This document shows, piece after piece, positions 1-8,479 of a DNA stretch of 17,974 bases; the stretch's first letter is position 1, and each line of letters opens with the position of its first letter. Made by a program: the position numbers and the translations under genes. This stretch comes from Bacteroidota bacterium (lineage in GTDB: Bacteria; Bacteroidota; Bacteroidia; Bacteroidales; Prolixibacteraceae): NCBI GenBank assembly GCA_030706665.1, contig JAUZOB010000026.1:1-17974 (forward strand). Reading direction: 5' to 3'. The notes beneath the pieces are model-generated. The model saw nothing but the letters and a program-made list of their open reading frames with translations, had not been told where the DNA came from and did no database searches.

Positions 1-2
1 AT

Positions 3-71
3 AGTTTTAGCGACTTCGGAGGATTCGGAGGAGGAGATTTCGGAGGCGGGGGTGCAGGCGGTAGTTGGTAA
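3..71 (+). CDS. C-terminal tail of a TPM-domain (YgcG-like) protein, partial
   Basis: Only the last 22 codons are in the window; the gene begins to the left. The visible peptide is almost entirely Gly, Phe, Ser and Asp (SDFGGFGGG then DFGGGGAGGSW) and ends in a TAA at 69-71. A low-complexity Gly/Phe/Ser tail ending in GxSW is typical of TPM-domain proteins (TLP18.3/Psb32/MOLO-1 type, YgcG), which are exported or membrane-anchored with a glycine-rich C-terminus. The family call rests on this tail alone because the TPM domain is outside the window. Any other glycine-rich surface protein remains possible. Confidence 0.55.
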   Translation, partial: SFSDFGGFGGGDFGGGGAGGSW

Positions 72-254
72 TGCGAAGATTTTACCCCAGCCAGCCAATT
101 CAGGAGTTATTTATTCTTACCGAATAAGTTTCAAGGAACATATCGCCTCCCTGAATAGAATTATTTCACTTCTCATTGATTACGAACATATAAGTTTAAA
201 GGAATACTCATCCCCCTGTTTTAAGAATAAATAATGTCAATATATTCTCATACG

Positions 255-285
255 AAAAAAGGCTGCTCTTCATAGGCAGCCTTTT
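255..285. terminator. Bidirectional rho-independent terminator
   Basis: AAGGCTGC (259-266) pairs perfectly with GCAGCCTT (276-283). A-rich bases precede the stem and T-rich bases follow it, so it can work in both directions. On the minus strand the U-tract is six residues long and lies about 45 bases beyond the pepD stop, so it is best read as the pepD terminator. It may also stop the plus-strand gene from the left. The stretch 72-254 holds nothing else that I can support. Confidence 0.8.
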
Positions 286-329
286 CTTATTAATTCGATA
301 TGCAGATCTAAAACTTCAGTTCCAATCGA

Positions 330-1799
330 TTATGCTTTTACCGGAATATTCTTCAATGTTTCAATCAGAAAGTTCCAGAATTTTTGAACAGAAGGAATAT
401 TCACGCTTTCATCCGGAGAATGAGGATGACGGATAGTCGGTCCGAAAGAAATCATATCCCAATGAGGATATGCTCCACCTAAGATTCCACATTCCAATCC
501 TGCATGAATTGCTTTAACCTCCGGAGTTTTACCGTACATTTTGTAATATACATCTTTCATTGTTTTCAGGATCGGTGAATCCATGTTGGGTTTCCAACCC
601 GGATAAGAACCTGTAAATTCAATTTCAGCACCTGCCAAAGCGAACACAGATTCAAGTCTTGATGCCATGGACTCTTTTGCAGTATCTACAGAACTTCTAA
701 GCAAGCAACCCACAACAATGATTTGCTTATCTGCGAAAGATTTAACGAGGGCCAGGTTATTGGAAGTTTCAACCAATCCGGGAACCGAATTACTCATTCG
801 GAGTACCCCGTGCGGACATGCTCTTACAGCGTGAGTCAGCATGACCTGAGTGGTAGCATCAATCAAATATTCGGGCATTTCAGCCGATTCAACCTTAATA
901 TTAATATGAGGTTCAACTCCGGAAAGTTCATTTCTTACGGTAGCTTCAAATTTTGCAATAAAGTCATGAACGTCATCCACATGAGACTGATCAATAGTAA
1001 TTACGCCGAAAGCTTCACGAGGGATTGCATTGCGAAGACTCCCACCCGAAATAGAAGCAAGACGTGCCCCATATAAATAATTCAACTCTTTTAGAAGACG
1101 GAAAAATATTTTATTGGCATTTCCACGTCCCAGATTTATATCCATTCCCGAATGTCCGCCTTTTAATCCTGTAATACTTACAGAAAAAGCATGATGGTCA
1201 GATGGAACCAATTCCTTTGAGTATTCAAAATAAGCAGTAGCATCAACACCACCGGCACAGCCTACATACAATTCGCCTTCGTCTTCAGAATCGACGTTCA
1301 ACAAGATATCTCCTTTCAAAACACCGGCTTTCAAATTAGAAGCTCCGGTCATTCCGGTTTCTTCATCACAGGTAAACAAAGCCTCAACCGGTCCGTGAGC
1401 TATATCTTTAGAGGCAAGAACTGCCATCGCAGCAGATACCCCTATTCCATTATCAGCTCCCAGAGTTGTTCCTTTTGCTTTTACCCATTCGCCCTCAATA
1501 TAAGCCGGAATAGGATCAGTTTCAAAGTTGTGATCTGTCCCTTCATTTTTTTGAGGAACCATATCCAGATGTCCCTGAAAAATAACTCCCATTCGATCTT
1601 CCATCCCCGGGGTAGCCGGCTTACGAATGATTATATTTCCAACTTCATCTTTGATTGTTTCAAGACCATGCTGAACTCCAAAATTATATAAGAACTCCTG
1701 TATTTTCTCTTCTTTTTTAGAAGGACGTGGTGTCTGTGTCAGAGAATAAAAATTCTCCCATAAACTTTGGGGATCAAGATTCTTTATTTCACTACTCAT
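330..1799 (-). CDS. pepD: Aminoacyl-histidine dipeptidase (M20C, PepD/carnosinase-like)
   Basis: A cytoplasmic dinuclear zinc dipeptidase that cleaves Xaa-His and other unspecific dipeptides. The 489 residues match the usual family length of about 485. Metal and catalytic positions are visible in order: GHLDM (His77, with Asp79), LGADNGIG (Asp116), CDEETG (Glu146 and Glu147), LLNVDSED (Asp170) and HPHSPDE (458-464). The lid/dimerisation part carries GLKGGHSGMDI near 211-221, and IHAGLECG lies at 431-438. The gene is complete, with an ATG start and TAA stop. It is a single-gene unit, because the upstream MFS gene has its own strong terminator in between. With the POT transporter 5 kb away it fits peptide use, though the two are not co-transcribed. 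No convincing promoter box was found before the start. Confidence 0.95.
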   Translation of the reverse strand: MSSEIKNLDPQSLWENFYSLTQTPRPSKKEEKIQEFLYNFGVQHGLETIKDEVGNIIIRKPATPGMEDRMGVIFQGHLDMVPQKNEGTDHNFETDPIPAYIEGEWVKAKGTTLGADNGIGVSAAMAVLASKDIAHGPVEALFTCDEETGMTGASNLKAGVLKGDILLNVDSEDEGELYVGCAGGVDATAYFEYSKELVPSDHHAFSVSITGLKGGHSGMDINLGRGNANKIFFRLLKELNYLYGARLASISGGSLRNAIPREAFGVITIDQSHVDDVHDFIAKFEATVRNELSGVEPHINIKVESAEMPEYLIDATTQVMLTHAVRACPHGVLRMSNSVPGLVETSNNLALVKSFADKQIIVVGCLLRSSVDTAKESMASRLESVFALAGAEIEFTGSYPGWKPNMDSPILKTMKDVYYKMYGKTPEVKAIHAGLECGILGGAYPHWDMISFGPTIRHPHSPDESVNIPSVQKFWNFLIETLKNIPVKA

Positions 1800-1883
1800 A
1801 ACAACTTCATTATTTTGGTTAAACGTTTTCTAAATTCAAAATAAAGTTACAATTTATTATGACTTTAATACATGAGATAAATC

Positions 1884-1921
1884 AAAAAAAGCGTTGTTTC
1901 GTCTAATTCGAAACAACGCTT
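1884..1921 (-). terminator. Rho-independent terminator of the MFS gene
   Basis: A perfect 13-bp stem (1889-1901 with 1909-1921) and a 7-base loop, followed on the minus strand by a run of seven T. It lies about 55 bases past the MFS stop and isolates pepD from the MFS transcript. Confidence 0.9.
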
Positions 1922-1977
1922 TCATTATTGCACTAGCGTAAATCAATTATTATAAACGATTACACCTGCAACTATTC

Positions 1978-3375
1978 TTATTTCTTAATAATATTAGGCA
2001 ACTCAAGACCATATCCTTTTTTACGATCTTCAATCTTCAGAAGGAATGCAAAAATAAGAGCAGTTACCCCTAAACAAGTAAAGATTAACATCGGAATAGT
2101 ATAATTGTAAGTTGGAGTTAAAACACCATCTTTCATTACTTCTCCTGTCTTACAATAGGCATCCAAAACCCATCCGATTAATGCAGGAACCCCCATTAGT
2201 CCCCAGTTCTGCACCCAAAAGATCAATGCATAGGCTGTTCCCAATTGATTTTCAGGAATAATCTTAGGCACTGAAGGCCACATTGCAGAAGGGACAAGAG
2301 AAAACCCGATTCCAAGAATAATAATCAAAACAATAGCAATAAGAGGACTATTCAGGAACGGAATTGTAAAGAGTAAATGAACAAAGATTAAAAGGATAGC
2401 ACCGATAATCATAATAGTCGCTCCCTTCCCTTTCCGATCGTAAAGATTCCCAAAGAAAGGAGTCAACAAGATTGTTCCAAAAGGAAGCATTGCAGGAATG
2501 ATCCCTGCCCAATCTTCATTCACATGAAATTTCTGCACCATTAAATCGGTAGCATATTTCAGGAAAGGGAAAACAGCAGAATAGAACAATACACAAAGAA
2601 TGGCAATAAACCACCACCCCTTATTAGATATAATTTTTAAAATATCAGAAATCTTAAATTCCTCTTCTTCATCCACAATATTATTTGCAGCATTATGAGC
2701 AGCTTCTGAAGCATCAAGCCTCTTATCCATGAATGTGTAGATAAAGAAAGCAATCAATCCGATACAAAGCATAATAAGACAAACAAGGATTGGAGCAGAA
2801 ACATGACCAAATGATTTTGCAATCGGAACGGAAGTAGAAAGAGCAAGAGCTGTTCCCAAACGTGCAGTCGCCATTTCAAGTCCCATTGCCAGAGCCATCT
2901 CTTTCCCTTTAAACCATTTCACAATAATTTTTGAGACCGTAATCCCGGCAACTTCAATTCCAACTCCAAATATTGCAAACCCAAGAGCTGCAATCATCAC
3001 TTGTGCTTTGACATTGAATCCGATAACATTCCAAATAACGCCATCGAGTGAATGAGTAGAAACCGCCCAATATTTGATAAATGTACCTATAACCATTACA
3101 GTGGCAGCCATCATCCCGGTAAAACGAACACCCATTTTATCAAGAATGATTCCGCCAATAATCAACATGAGCAAGAAAACATTAAACCAGCCATAATCAC
3201 TTGTGAAAAATCCGTACTCAGTACTGTTCAATTGTAACTGACCTTCCAGTAATCCTTTAAGAGGTGCCATTACATCGGTCAGGTAATAGCCACAGAGCAT
3301 TGTAAATGCAACAACAGCTAAAGCAGACCAGCGAGCTAATTTAGAGTCCCGCAGCGTTTTGCGCAATTTATCCAT
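1978..3375 (-). CDS. MFS transporter, 12 transmembrane helices, substrate unknown
   Basis: A 465-residue inner-membrane carrier with the two-fold architecture of the major facilitator superfamily. Six hydrophobic segments lie in residues 17-215. A charged cytoplasmic loop follows, with an acidic cluster (DEEEE) near 235-239, and then six more helices to about 452. MFS motif A is visible in the loop between helices 2 and 3 (GGIILDKMGVRFTG, 74-87). It recurs in the second half as GNLYDRKGKGA (309-319). The first helix, which reads LCGYYLTDVMAPL, resembles proton-linked organic-anion or sugar-type carriers of Bacteroidota. The sequence does not reveal the substrate. The neighbouring pepD might hint at peptides or amino acids, but each gene has its own terminator. 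ATG start and TAA stop are both clear. Confidence 0.85.
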   Translation of the reverse strand: MDKLRKTLRDSKLARWSALAVVAFTMLCGYYLTDVMAPLKGLLEGQLQLNSTEYGFFTSDYGWFNVFLLMLIIGGIILDKMGVRFTGMMAATVMVIGTFIKYWAVSTHSLDGVIWNVIGFNVKAQVMIAALGFAIFGVGIEVAGITVSKIIVKWFKGKEMALAMGLEMATARLGTALALSTSVPIAKSFGHVSAPILVCLIMLCIGLIAFFIYTFMDKRLDASEAAHNAANNIVDEEEEFKISDILKIISNKGWWFIAILCVLFYSAVFPFLKYATDLMVQKFHVNEDWAGIIPAMLPFGTILLTPFFGNLYDRKGKGATIMIIGAILLIFVHLLFTIPFLNSPLIAIVLIIILGIGFSLVPSAMWPSVPKIIPENQLGTAYALIFWVQNWGLMGVPALIGWVLDAYCKTGEVMKDGVLTPTYNYTIPMLIFTCLGVTALIFAFLLKIEDRKKGYGLELPNIIKK

Positions 3376-3530
3376 AGTAAACTTTTGAGATTATTATTTT
3401 TCCGCTAAAAATAGCAAAATAAACTTCTTCTGAAGATGAGTGACGTCATAAAGAGTAAATTCATTAAAAAATACATATACCTTTAAAAAAAGATACCACC
3501 TTTACCAATACCCATCAATCATCTAAAATT

Positions 3531-3569
3531 AAAACGGGCACCGATGTCTTATCATCAGTGCCCGTTTTT
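3531..3569 (-). terminator. Rho-independent terminator of the DUF4831 gene
   Basis: AACGGGCAC (3533-3541) pairs with GTGCCCGTT (3558-3566). The stem continues through GATG/CATC around a 6-base loop, with one C-A mismatch. A run of T follows on each strand. It lies about 35 bases after the stop of the gene at 3603. The rest of the 3376-3602 gap is AT-rich leader of the MFS gene without a clear promoter box. Confidence 0.85.
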
Positions 3570-3602
3570 AATCAAATTATATTCGAAAAGCAGAAAAGAA
3601 AC

Positions 3603-4712
3603 CTATTTTCCTTCTACTTTCTTCTTTTGAATTGATTTAATCGTACCGGTTAGCGGATCAAGTTGAATGCTATAGTTTCCGTCGAGCAATTGAACAGGAA
3701 TAGGAAGTATAGATCCGAATTGAGCGATTGGGAATCGGGATGAAGCAAGTACACCGTTTCCGTCAGTAACCTTTACTAATGTATTTACCGGCACACGATA
3801 GAATAACTCACCTCCGACATTCTGAGACTGATCAGTTGTATTTTGCTTTAGCAGTTGTATCTCTTCAGGTTGATATTCGACAAATACAGGATTTCCGTTC
3901 TGTTCATTCTTCTGAAGCACCCCTTTATCCGGACTAAAACGGAAAACGGGTTCTTTACCTTCAGCTGAAGGAATAACATTAAAAACATATTGACGTGTAT
4001 AGCGGAAACTTTTCCCCATAAACATCGCCACGTATTCTTCTTCAAGTTTACTAACTTCATCCACCATCACATGAAAGGCTTCTCCGTCAGGAAGCATCTT
4101 TTCATAATCTCCGGTGAGCATCTTAGCTTTGCGTTTTCCCAATCTCGCAAGCTCGTGAGCAATAACCTTTGCTCTTTCTTCTAAAGTCTGAGGAATCGGT
4201 CTTTTAGCTTTCCCTGAATCACTTTCCAATTTAAAGAAATCATTCACTAATAATTCCGGAAAAATGATACGAGGAGTTGGATCCAGAGCTATATTTTCAG
4301 AAGTAAAGACAGGTTTTGCTACCTCAACTACCGGTTGATTAATTCCACCCAATATTCCCTCGGAGGTAACATTTACCAAAGCAGCATTCGCTCCTGTAGC
4401 AGGATAAGTATGAGCAGGATCAGCTTCACTAAAAACGTTCAACTGTATCGATTTAATCTTCCAATTCTCAAAATCGGATACAGCCGCATTCTTCATGTTA
4501 AGGTATTTCTCGGCAAATTGATAATAGGGACCACGAAATACTTTCTCACAACTCGCAGTAACGGTAACACGCACACCTGTACGAGGCAATGAATAAACAA
4601 TCCCGACCCCGGCACCCTCAGTATATTTCTTTTTATCATCTTTGGGGAATGCCCATCCCTGTGCAGTAAACAGGTAAACAAATAATAAAACAAATCCCAG
4701 ATATTTTTTCAT
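3603..4712 (-). CDS. DUF4831 family exported protein, function unknown
   Basis: This 369-residue protein has a typical signal peptide: a Lys-Lys start, a hydrophobic stretch over residues 4-18, and probable cleavage after Ala21 (QGWA). It should be periplasmic or cell-surface; the only early cysteine (Cys55) is not in a lipobox. The pattern GIVYSLPRTGVRV (37-49), followed by GPYYQFAEKYL (61-71), is what I recognise from the DUF4831 family of Bacteroidota. No catalytic motif is evident. It starts 29 bases after the stop of the NAD(P)H-hydrate repair gene, has no terminator in between, and is followed by its own terminator, so the two probably share a transcript. Its stop codon is TAG, which matters for reading the amber codon in the cytochrome c locus. 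Confidence 0.8.
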   Translation of the reverse strand: MKKYLGFVLLFVYLFTAQGWAFPKDDKKKYTEGAGVGIVYSLPRTGVRVTVTASCEKVFRGPYYQFAEKYLNMKNAAVSDFENWKIKSIQLNVFSEADPAHTYPATGANAALVNVTSEGILGGINQPVVEVAKPVFTSENIALDPTPRIIFPELLVNDFFKLESDSGKAKRPIPQTLEERAKVIAHELARLGKRKAKMLTGDYEKMLPDGEAFHVMVDEVSKLEEEYVAMFMGKSFRYTRQYVFNVIPSAEGKEPVFRFSPDKGVLQKNEQNGNPVFVEYQPEEIQLLKQNTTDQSQNVGGELFYRVPVNTLVKVTDGNGVLASSRFPIAQFGSILPIPVQLLDGNYSIQLDPLTGTIKSIQKKKVEGK

Positions 4713-4741
4713 GATCGATAATAATTTGTGTTAAAAGGTCC

Positions 4742-6280
4742 TCAAAAATAATCATTATTCGTAAGGCAACCATTTTTTAATGTAAGAAATGCTTTCCCAA
4801 GATACTCGGTAATATCTCCGGCAATCAAAGATTCATATCCATTCTTCTTAGCCGCATAATCTCCGGCTAGTCCATGAATATAAACCCCCAGCACACAAGC
4901 TTCGGCAGAAGTATACCCCCTTGCCAATAGCCCTAAAATGATTCCGGTCAATACATCCCCGCTTCCGGCAGTTGCCATTCCCGGATTTCCTGTCGTATTG
5001 AAATAACATCGCCCGTCAGGAAAAGCGACGCAAGTATGTGCTCCTTTCAGAACAACGTAAATCTTAAAGAATTGAGCAATTCTCTTTTGCTTTTCCAACA
5101 TTTCAAATGAATTGGAGGATTTCCCTGCCAAACGCATAAATTCCCCGGGATGAGGGGTAATAATACTATCCGGAGGTAATAATTCCAATAGATTTTCCGA
5201 CTGGCTTAACAGATTAATTCCATCGGCATCAATTATCATCGGATTTGGCCATCGCCGAAGCAGCTCAGCCATTGCATCCACAGAATGACTATTCGTCCCC
5301 AATCCAGGCCCAATTGCTATCGAATTATATTTTTTCAAATCAGGGATGTAAGTAAAATGATGAAGATCCCTATCGATGCTCACCATCGACTCCGGAACCG
5401 CTTGTTGTATAATCTCATATCCGGCCTGAGGAATATGAGTCGTAAGCAATCCGACACCACTGCGTAAACAGGCACGGGCCGAAAGAACTGCTGCCCCCAT
5501 CTTCCCGTAAGAACCTGCAATCAGCAAAGCATGTCCATAAAGTCCTTTATGACCAAATTTCGACCGTTCATGCAGTATTGGGAGAACAACGTCTTTCGTC
5601 GTAAAATAGTAAGGAGTTTCCGTATTCCGGATTATCTCAGGATGTAATCCAATCGGTATAATTTTCCATTTCCCCACATATTTCTCATTTTCCGCAAACA
5701 TGAAACTCAACTTTGGAAAATGGAATGTCAGGGTTATGGTTGCTTGTACAATCGCCGTAGAATCATTTTCCGAATTATTCTCACCAAAAAGACCGGATGG
5801 AATATCAACTGCAATAATTGTTGCATGTGAAGCATTCAGATATTGAATTAGCGAAGCATACATTCCTTCGACAGGTCTGCTAAGTCCGGAGCCAAACAAC
5901 GCGTCTATCACAATATCACTTCCTAATATTTCCGGGAAATCAGAATCTTCCTTCATGAAAGAAATCGGAACAATTGCCTGTTCTTTTAGTCTCTCCAAAT
6001 TAGCTAAACAGGAAAGAGACAATTGACGTCCCGAGTCGGGAAGCCATACTTCAACCGAATAACCTTTCGCAGCCATCTGGCGGGCAATAACCAATCCATC
6101 TCCCCCATTATTACCAGGACCGGCAAAAACCATCAAACGCCGGTGACGTGATTGATTTTCTTCAATCCATTGGGAGATACCTGAAGCGGCCCTTTCCATT
6201 AAATCAAGTTCAGAAATGGGCTCATGTTCAATGGTAAAACGATCAATGGCTGCCACCTGGTCACAACGAAATATTTTCAT
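4742..6280 (-). CDS. nnrD: Bifunctional NAD(P)H-hydrate epimerase / ADP-dependent NAD(P)H-hydrate dehydratase
   Basis: A cytoplasmic repair enzyme for damaged NADH and NADPH. The N-terminal YjeF domain (about 1-215) epimerises R- and S-NAD(P)HX. The C-terminal ribokinase-like domain (about 225-500) dehydrates S-NAD(P)HX using ADP (or ATP in some relatives). N-terminal signatures are VFAGPGNNGGDGLVIAR (51-67) and VDIPSGL (near 158-164). C-terminal signatures are GPGLGT near 324, IIDADGINLL near 349, TPHPGEF near 375, and GNPGMATAGSGDVLTG near 431-446, which contains the GSGD nucleotide-binding Asp. The length of 512 fits the fused family. It ends in TGA just before the DUF4831 gene. It diverges from the peptide transporter, with a 187-base shared upstream region. 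Confidence 0.95.
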   Translation of the reverse strand: MKIFRCDQVAAIDRFTIEHEPISELDLMERAASGISQWIEENQSRHRRLMVFAGPGNNGGDGLVIARQMAAKGYSVEVWLPDSGRQLSLSCLANLERLKEQAIVPISFMKEDSDFPEILGSDIVIDALFGSGLSRPVEGMYASLIQYLNASHATIIAVDIPSGLFGENNSENDSTAIVQATITLTFHFPKLSFMFAENEKYVGKWKIIPIGLHPEIIRNTETPYYFTTKDVVLPILHERSKFGHKGLYGHALLIAGSYGKMGAAVLSARACLRSGVGLLTTHIPQAGYEIIQQAVPESMVSIDRDLHHFTYIPDLKKYNSIAIGPGLGTNSHSVDAMAELLRRWPNPMIIDADGINLLSQSENLLELLPPDSIITPHPGEFMRLAGKSSNSFEMLEKQKRIAQFFKIYVVLKGAHTCVAFPDGRCYFNTTGNPGMATAGSGDVLTGIILGLLARGYTSAEACVLGVYIHGLAGDYAAKKNGYESLIAGDITEYLGKAFLTLKNGCLTNNDYF

Positions 6281-6298
6281 AACAGAGTGTATTTTCTA

Positions 6299-6329
6299 TA
6301 AAAGTAATAAAAAGGAGAAAATGTCCCAA
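6299..6329 (-). promoter_or_regulatory. Weak candidate promoter for the NAD(P)H-hydrate repair gene
   Basis: On the minus strand TACTTTTA (6299-6306) matches the Bacteroidota -7 box TAnnTTTG in seven of eight positions. A TTG (6327-6329) sits 20 bases upstream, at the place of the -33 element. The start codon is 19 bases downstream. The match is imperfect, so this is only a candidate. Confidence 0.3.
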
Positions 6330-6393
6330 GGCTTATCAACGAAGGACAAACTTCCTTTATAGTGTAAGACTTATAAATCAATAAAGTTGCACA

Positions 6394-6423
6394 TTGGTTG
6401 CACAAAAAAGATAATTATCTTTG
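6394..6423 (+). promoter_or_regulatory. Bacteroidota-type promoter of the POT transporter gene
   Basis: A perfect -7 box TATCTTTG (6416-6423) lies 18 bases after a TTGG -33 element (6394-6397). Transcription would begin near 6430, giving a leader of roughly 38 bases before the ATG at 6468. The -7 box overlaps a 16-bp perfect palindrome (6407-6422), and two GTTGCAC repeats (6386-6392 and 6397-6403) overlap the -33 area. These are possible operator sites. Confidence 0.75.
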
Positions 6424-6467
6424 TGTTTCTGCATTAAAAATACATAACTCAAAAAAACACAAATCAT

Positions 6468-8351
6468 ATGCTTAAAGGACATCCTAAAGGTTTAATGGTA
6501 TTGGCACTTGCAAACATGGGTGAAAGATTCGGATACTACACCATGCTTGCAATTTTAGCTCTTTACATTCAAGCCAAGTTTGGTCTGAATTCAAAAACGA
6601 CCAGTTTGATTTATGGGACATTTCTGGCCCTCGTGTATTTTCTTCCTCTTTTGGGTGGATTAGTCGCCGATAAACTATTGGGATATGGAAGGACTATCCT
6701 TTTAGGTATTACCGTAATGTTCGGAGGTTATGCACTTCTGTCAATTCCGGGAGAAGCCAATACAATCGGGTACATCACAATGTTTAGTGCCCTGTTTCTG
6801 ATTGCACTTGGAACAGGATTCTTTAAAGGGAATCTCCAGGCATTGGTAGGAAATCTCTACGAGGATAAGATCTATAGTTCTAAAAGAGACATAGCCTTTT
6901 CCATCTTCTACATGTTTATCAATATCGGTGCTTTTTTTGCACCCAGTACTGCAAATTTCATCAATAATTCAATTCTTGCCAAAGAGAATTACAGCTACGA
7001 TGCAGCGATTCCTACCAACGTTGTAAAACTAAATGACAAGGTTGTTGACGAAACGAACTTTAAAACCAGGACACTTACCGCATATGACAAAACGATCAAA
7101 ACAGCTAAAGATAGTGACCTAATTATAAAACAGGCAAAGAAAAAAGAAGGGGTAATGTTCCAAGCTGATAAAGATAAAGCTCTATTCAAAATCAAAGCAG
7201 CAGGACTTGTTCAGGATAAGAAATTATCATTGGCAGAATATCGTCAGTTAGACAGTAACGACAAGAAGATAAAAGAAGCTGTTACAGCTAAGATCAATCA
7301 GCTTTCTTTCAATGCAGAAGAATTTGCATCCAAATACATGACTGCCCTTACCAGATCTTACAACTGGGCTTTCGGAATAGCTTGCGGCAGTTTGCTTATT
7401 TCCGTTCTTATTTTCCTTGGATTCAGAAAACAATGGAAACCTGTCGACTTGAACCTCAAACAGCAGCTGGCATCAAACAACAATAATGCGGTTATTCTCA
7501 CGAGGAAACAGGTTAAGGAAAGAATAGCTGCTCTAATCATGGTATTCATAGTTGTCATTTTCTTCTGGATGTCCTTTCATCAAAATGGACTCTGCATGAC
7601 CTATTTCGCACGTGACTATACAGTTAATGAGATTTCGCCATTACAGAATATTGCATTTTCATTGCTCTCATTAATCCCGTTAATATTTGTTTTCTACGGA
7701 ATCTACATGGCCGCAGGCCTGTTTGGGACCAAAAAACAACCTGTTAAAGGGACTATAGTAAGTGTAGTGTCTGCAATTTTAGTTTATTTGTCTTACAGAT
7801 TCAATCTGAGTAGCGAGTTTATCAAGATTACCCCTCAGATCTTTCAACAGTTTAATCCATTTTTCATAATTCTACTCACCCCACTAATCGTCGCATTATT
7901 TACTTCTCTGAACGCCAAAGGGAAAGAACCATCTGCACCACGAAAAATTGGATTTGGGATGATAATTGCTGCTCTTGGTTTTATTATTTTAATTCTGGCA
8001 TCTCAAAAACTTCCTGCACCTTCAGAGATTAGCGGTATCAGTGACACTTTAGTATCGCCAAACTGGCTTATAAGCACATATTTTATCCTGACAATAGCGG
8101 AATTATTCTTAAGTCCTATGGGAATCTCCTTTGTTGCCAAAGTAGCTCCCCCCCAATACAAAGGCTTAATGCAAGGGGGATGGTTGGCCGCAACGGCAAT
8201 CGGGAATTATCTGGTCGGAATTCTTGGAATGTTCTGGGATGAATTACCATTATGGAGCTTCTGGGCCGTACTTGTTGTTTGCTGCCTTCTATCTGCAACG
8301 TTTATATTCTCAATTATAAAACGTCTCGAACGAGTAACCAATAATGCATAA
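6468..8351 (+). CDS. POT/PTR2 family proton-coupled peptide transporter
   Basis: An inner-membrane MFS symporter that imports di- and tripeptides with protons. Family signatures are ANMGERFGYY in helix 1 (15-24), GTGFFKGNLQALVGNLY (115-131), FYMFINIGAF (147-156), and the C-terminal SPMGISFVAK through AATAIGNYLVG block (549-584). Two features stand out. The first Glu of the E1xxE2R proton motif is Asn16 here, with E2R (Glu19-Arg20) intact. Helix 5 and helix 6 are separated by a lysine-rich loop of about 130 residues (166-297), which ordinary topology puts in the periplasm. At 627 residues it is longer than typical bacterial members of about 500, mostly because of this loop. It has its own promoter and terminator and is a single-gene unit. 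Confidence 0.92.
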   Translation: MLKGHPKGLMVLALANMGERFGYYTMLAILALYIQAKFGLNSKTTSLIYGTFLALVYFLPLLGGLVADKLLGYGRTILLGITVMFGGYALLSIPGEANTIGYITMFSALFLIALGTGFFKGNLQALVGNLYEDKIYSSKRDIAFSIFYMFINIGAFFAPSTANFINNSILAKENYSYDAAIPTNVVKLNDKVVDETNFKTRTLTAYDKTIKTAKDSDLIIKQAKKKEGVMFQADKDKALFKIKAAGLVQDKKLSLAEYRQLDSNDKKIKEAVTAKINQLSFNAEEFASKYMTALTRSYNWAFGIACGSLLISVLIFLGFRKQWKPVDLNLKQQLASNNNNAVILTRKQVKERIAALIMVFIVVIFFWMSFHQNGLCMTYFARDYTVNEISPLQNIAFSLLSLIPLIFVFYGIYMAAGLFGTKKQPVKGTIVSVVSAILVYLSYRFNLSSEFIKITPQIFQQFNPFFIILLTPLIVALFTSLNAKGKEPSAPRKIGFGMIIAALGFIILILASQKLPAPSEISGISDTLVSPNWLISTYFILTIAELFLSPMGISFVAKVAPPQYKGLMQGGWLAATAIGNYLVGILGMFWDELPLWSFWAVLVVCCLLSATFIFSIIKRLERVTNNA

Positions 8352-8379
8352 GCACTGATTGCAGATAGAAATATTCATT

Positions 8380-8417
8380 AAAAAGAGAGGCTATCATCAA
8401 AGACAGCCTCTCTTTTT
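8380..8417. terminator. Bidirectional terminator after the POT gene
   Basis: A perfect 13-bp stem (8380-8392 with 8405-8417) and a 12-base loop, with A-run and T-run built into the ends of the stem. It lies 29 bases after the transporter stop. On the other strand it could also stop the acyl-CoA synthetase transcript, although that gene ends more than 320 bases away. Confidence 0.88.
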
Positions 8418-8438
8418 ACAACTCTTACAACTTTTAAG

Positions 8439-8479
8439 AATGTCATTATAATCTTTCTGAGAAAGATTATAATGACATT
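8439..8479. repeat. 41-base near-perfect palindrome
   Basis: Two 20-base arms (8439-8458 and 8460-8479) are exact reverse complements around a single central G. Beyond a 3-base bulge the pairing resumes with TTAAG (8434-8438) and CTTAA (8483-8487). It has no T-tract, so it is not an ordinary terminator. It lies in the 389-base gap between two convergent genes (8352-8740). The remainder of that gap, 8490-8740, is AT-rich and shows no gene, promoter or RNA that I can support. Confidence 0.85.

Noticed and set aside
52..234. Plus-strand open frame of 60 codons at the left edge
   Set aside because: It begins inside the glycine-rich tail of the TPM-type gene in another frame, has no ribosome-binding or promoter signal, and its product resembles no family.
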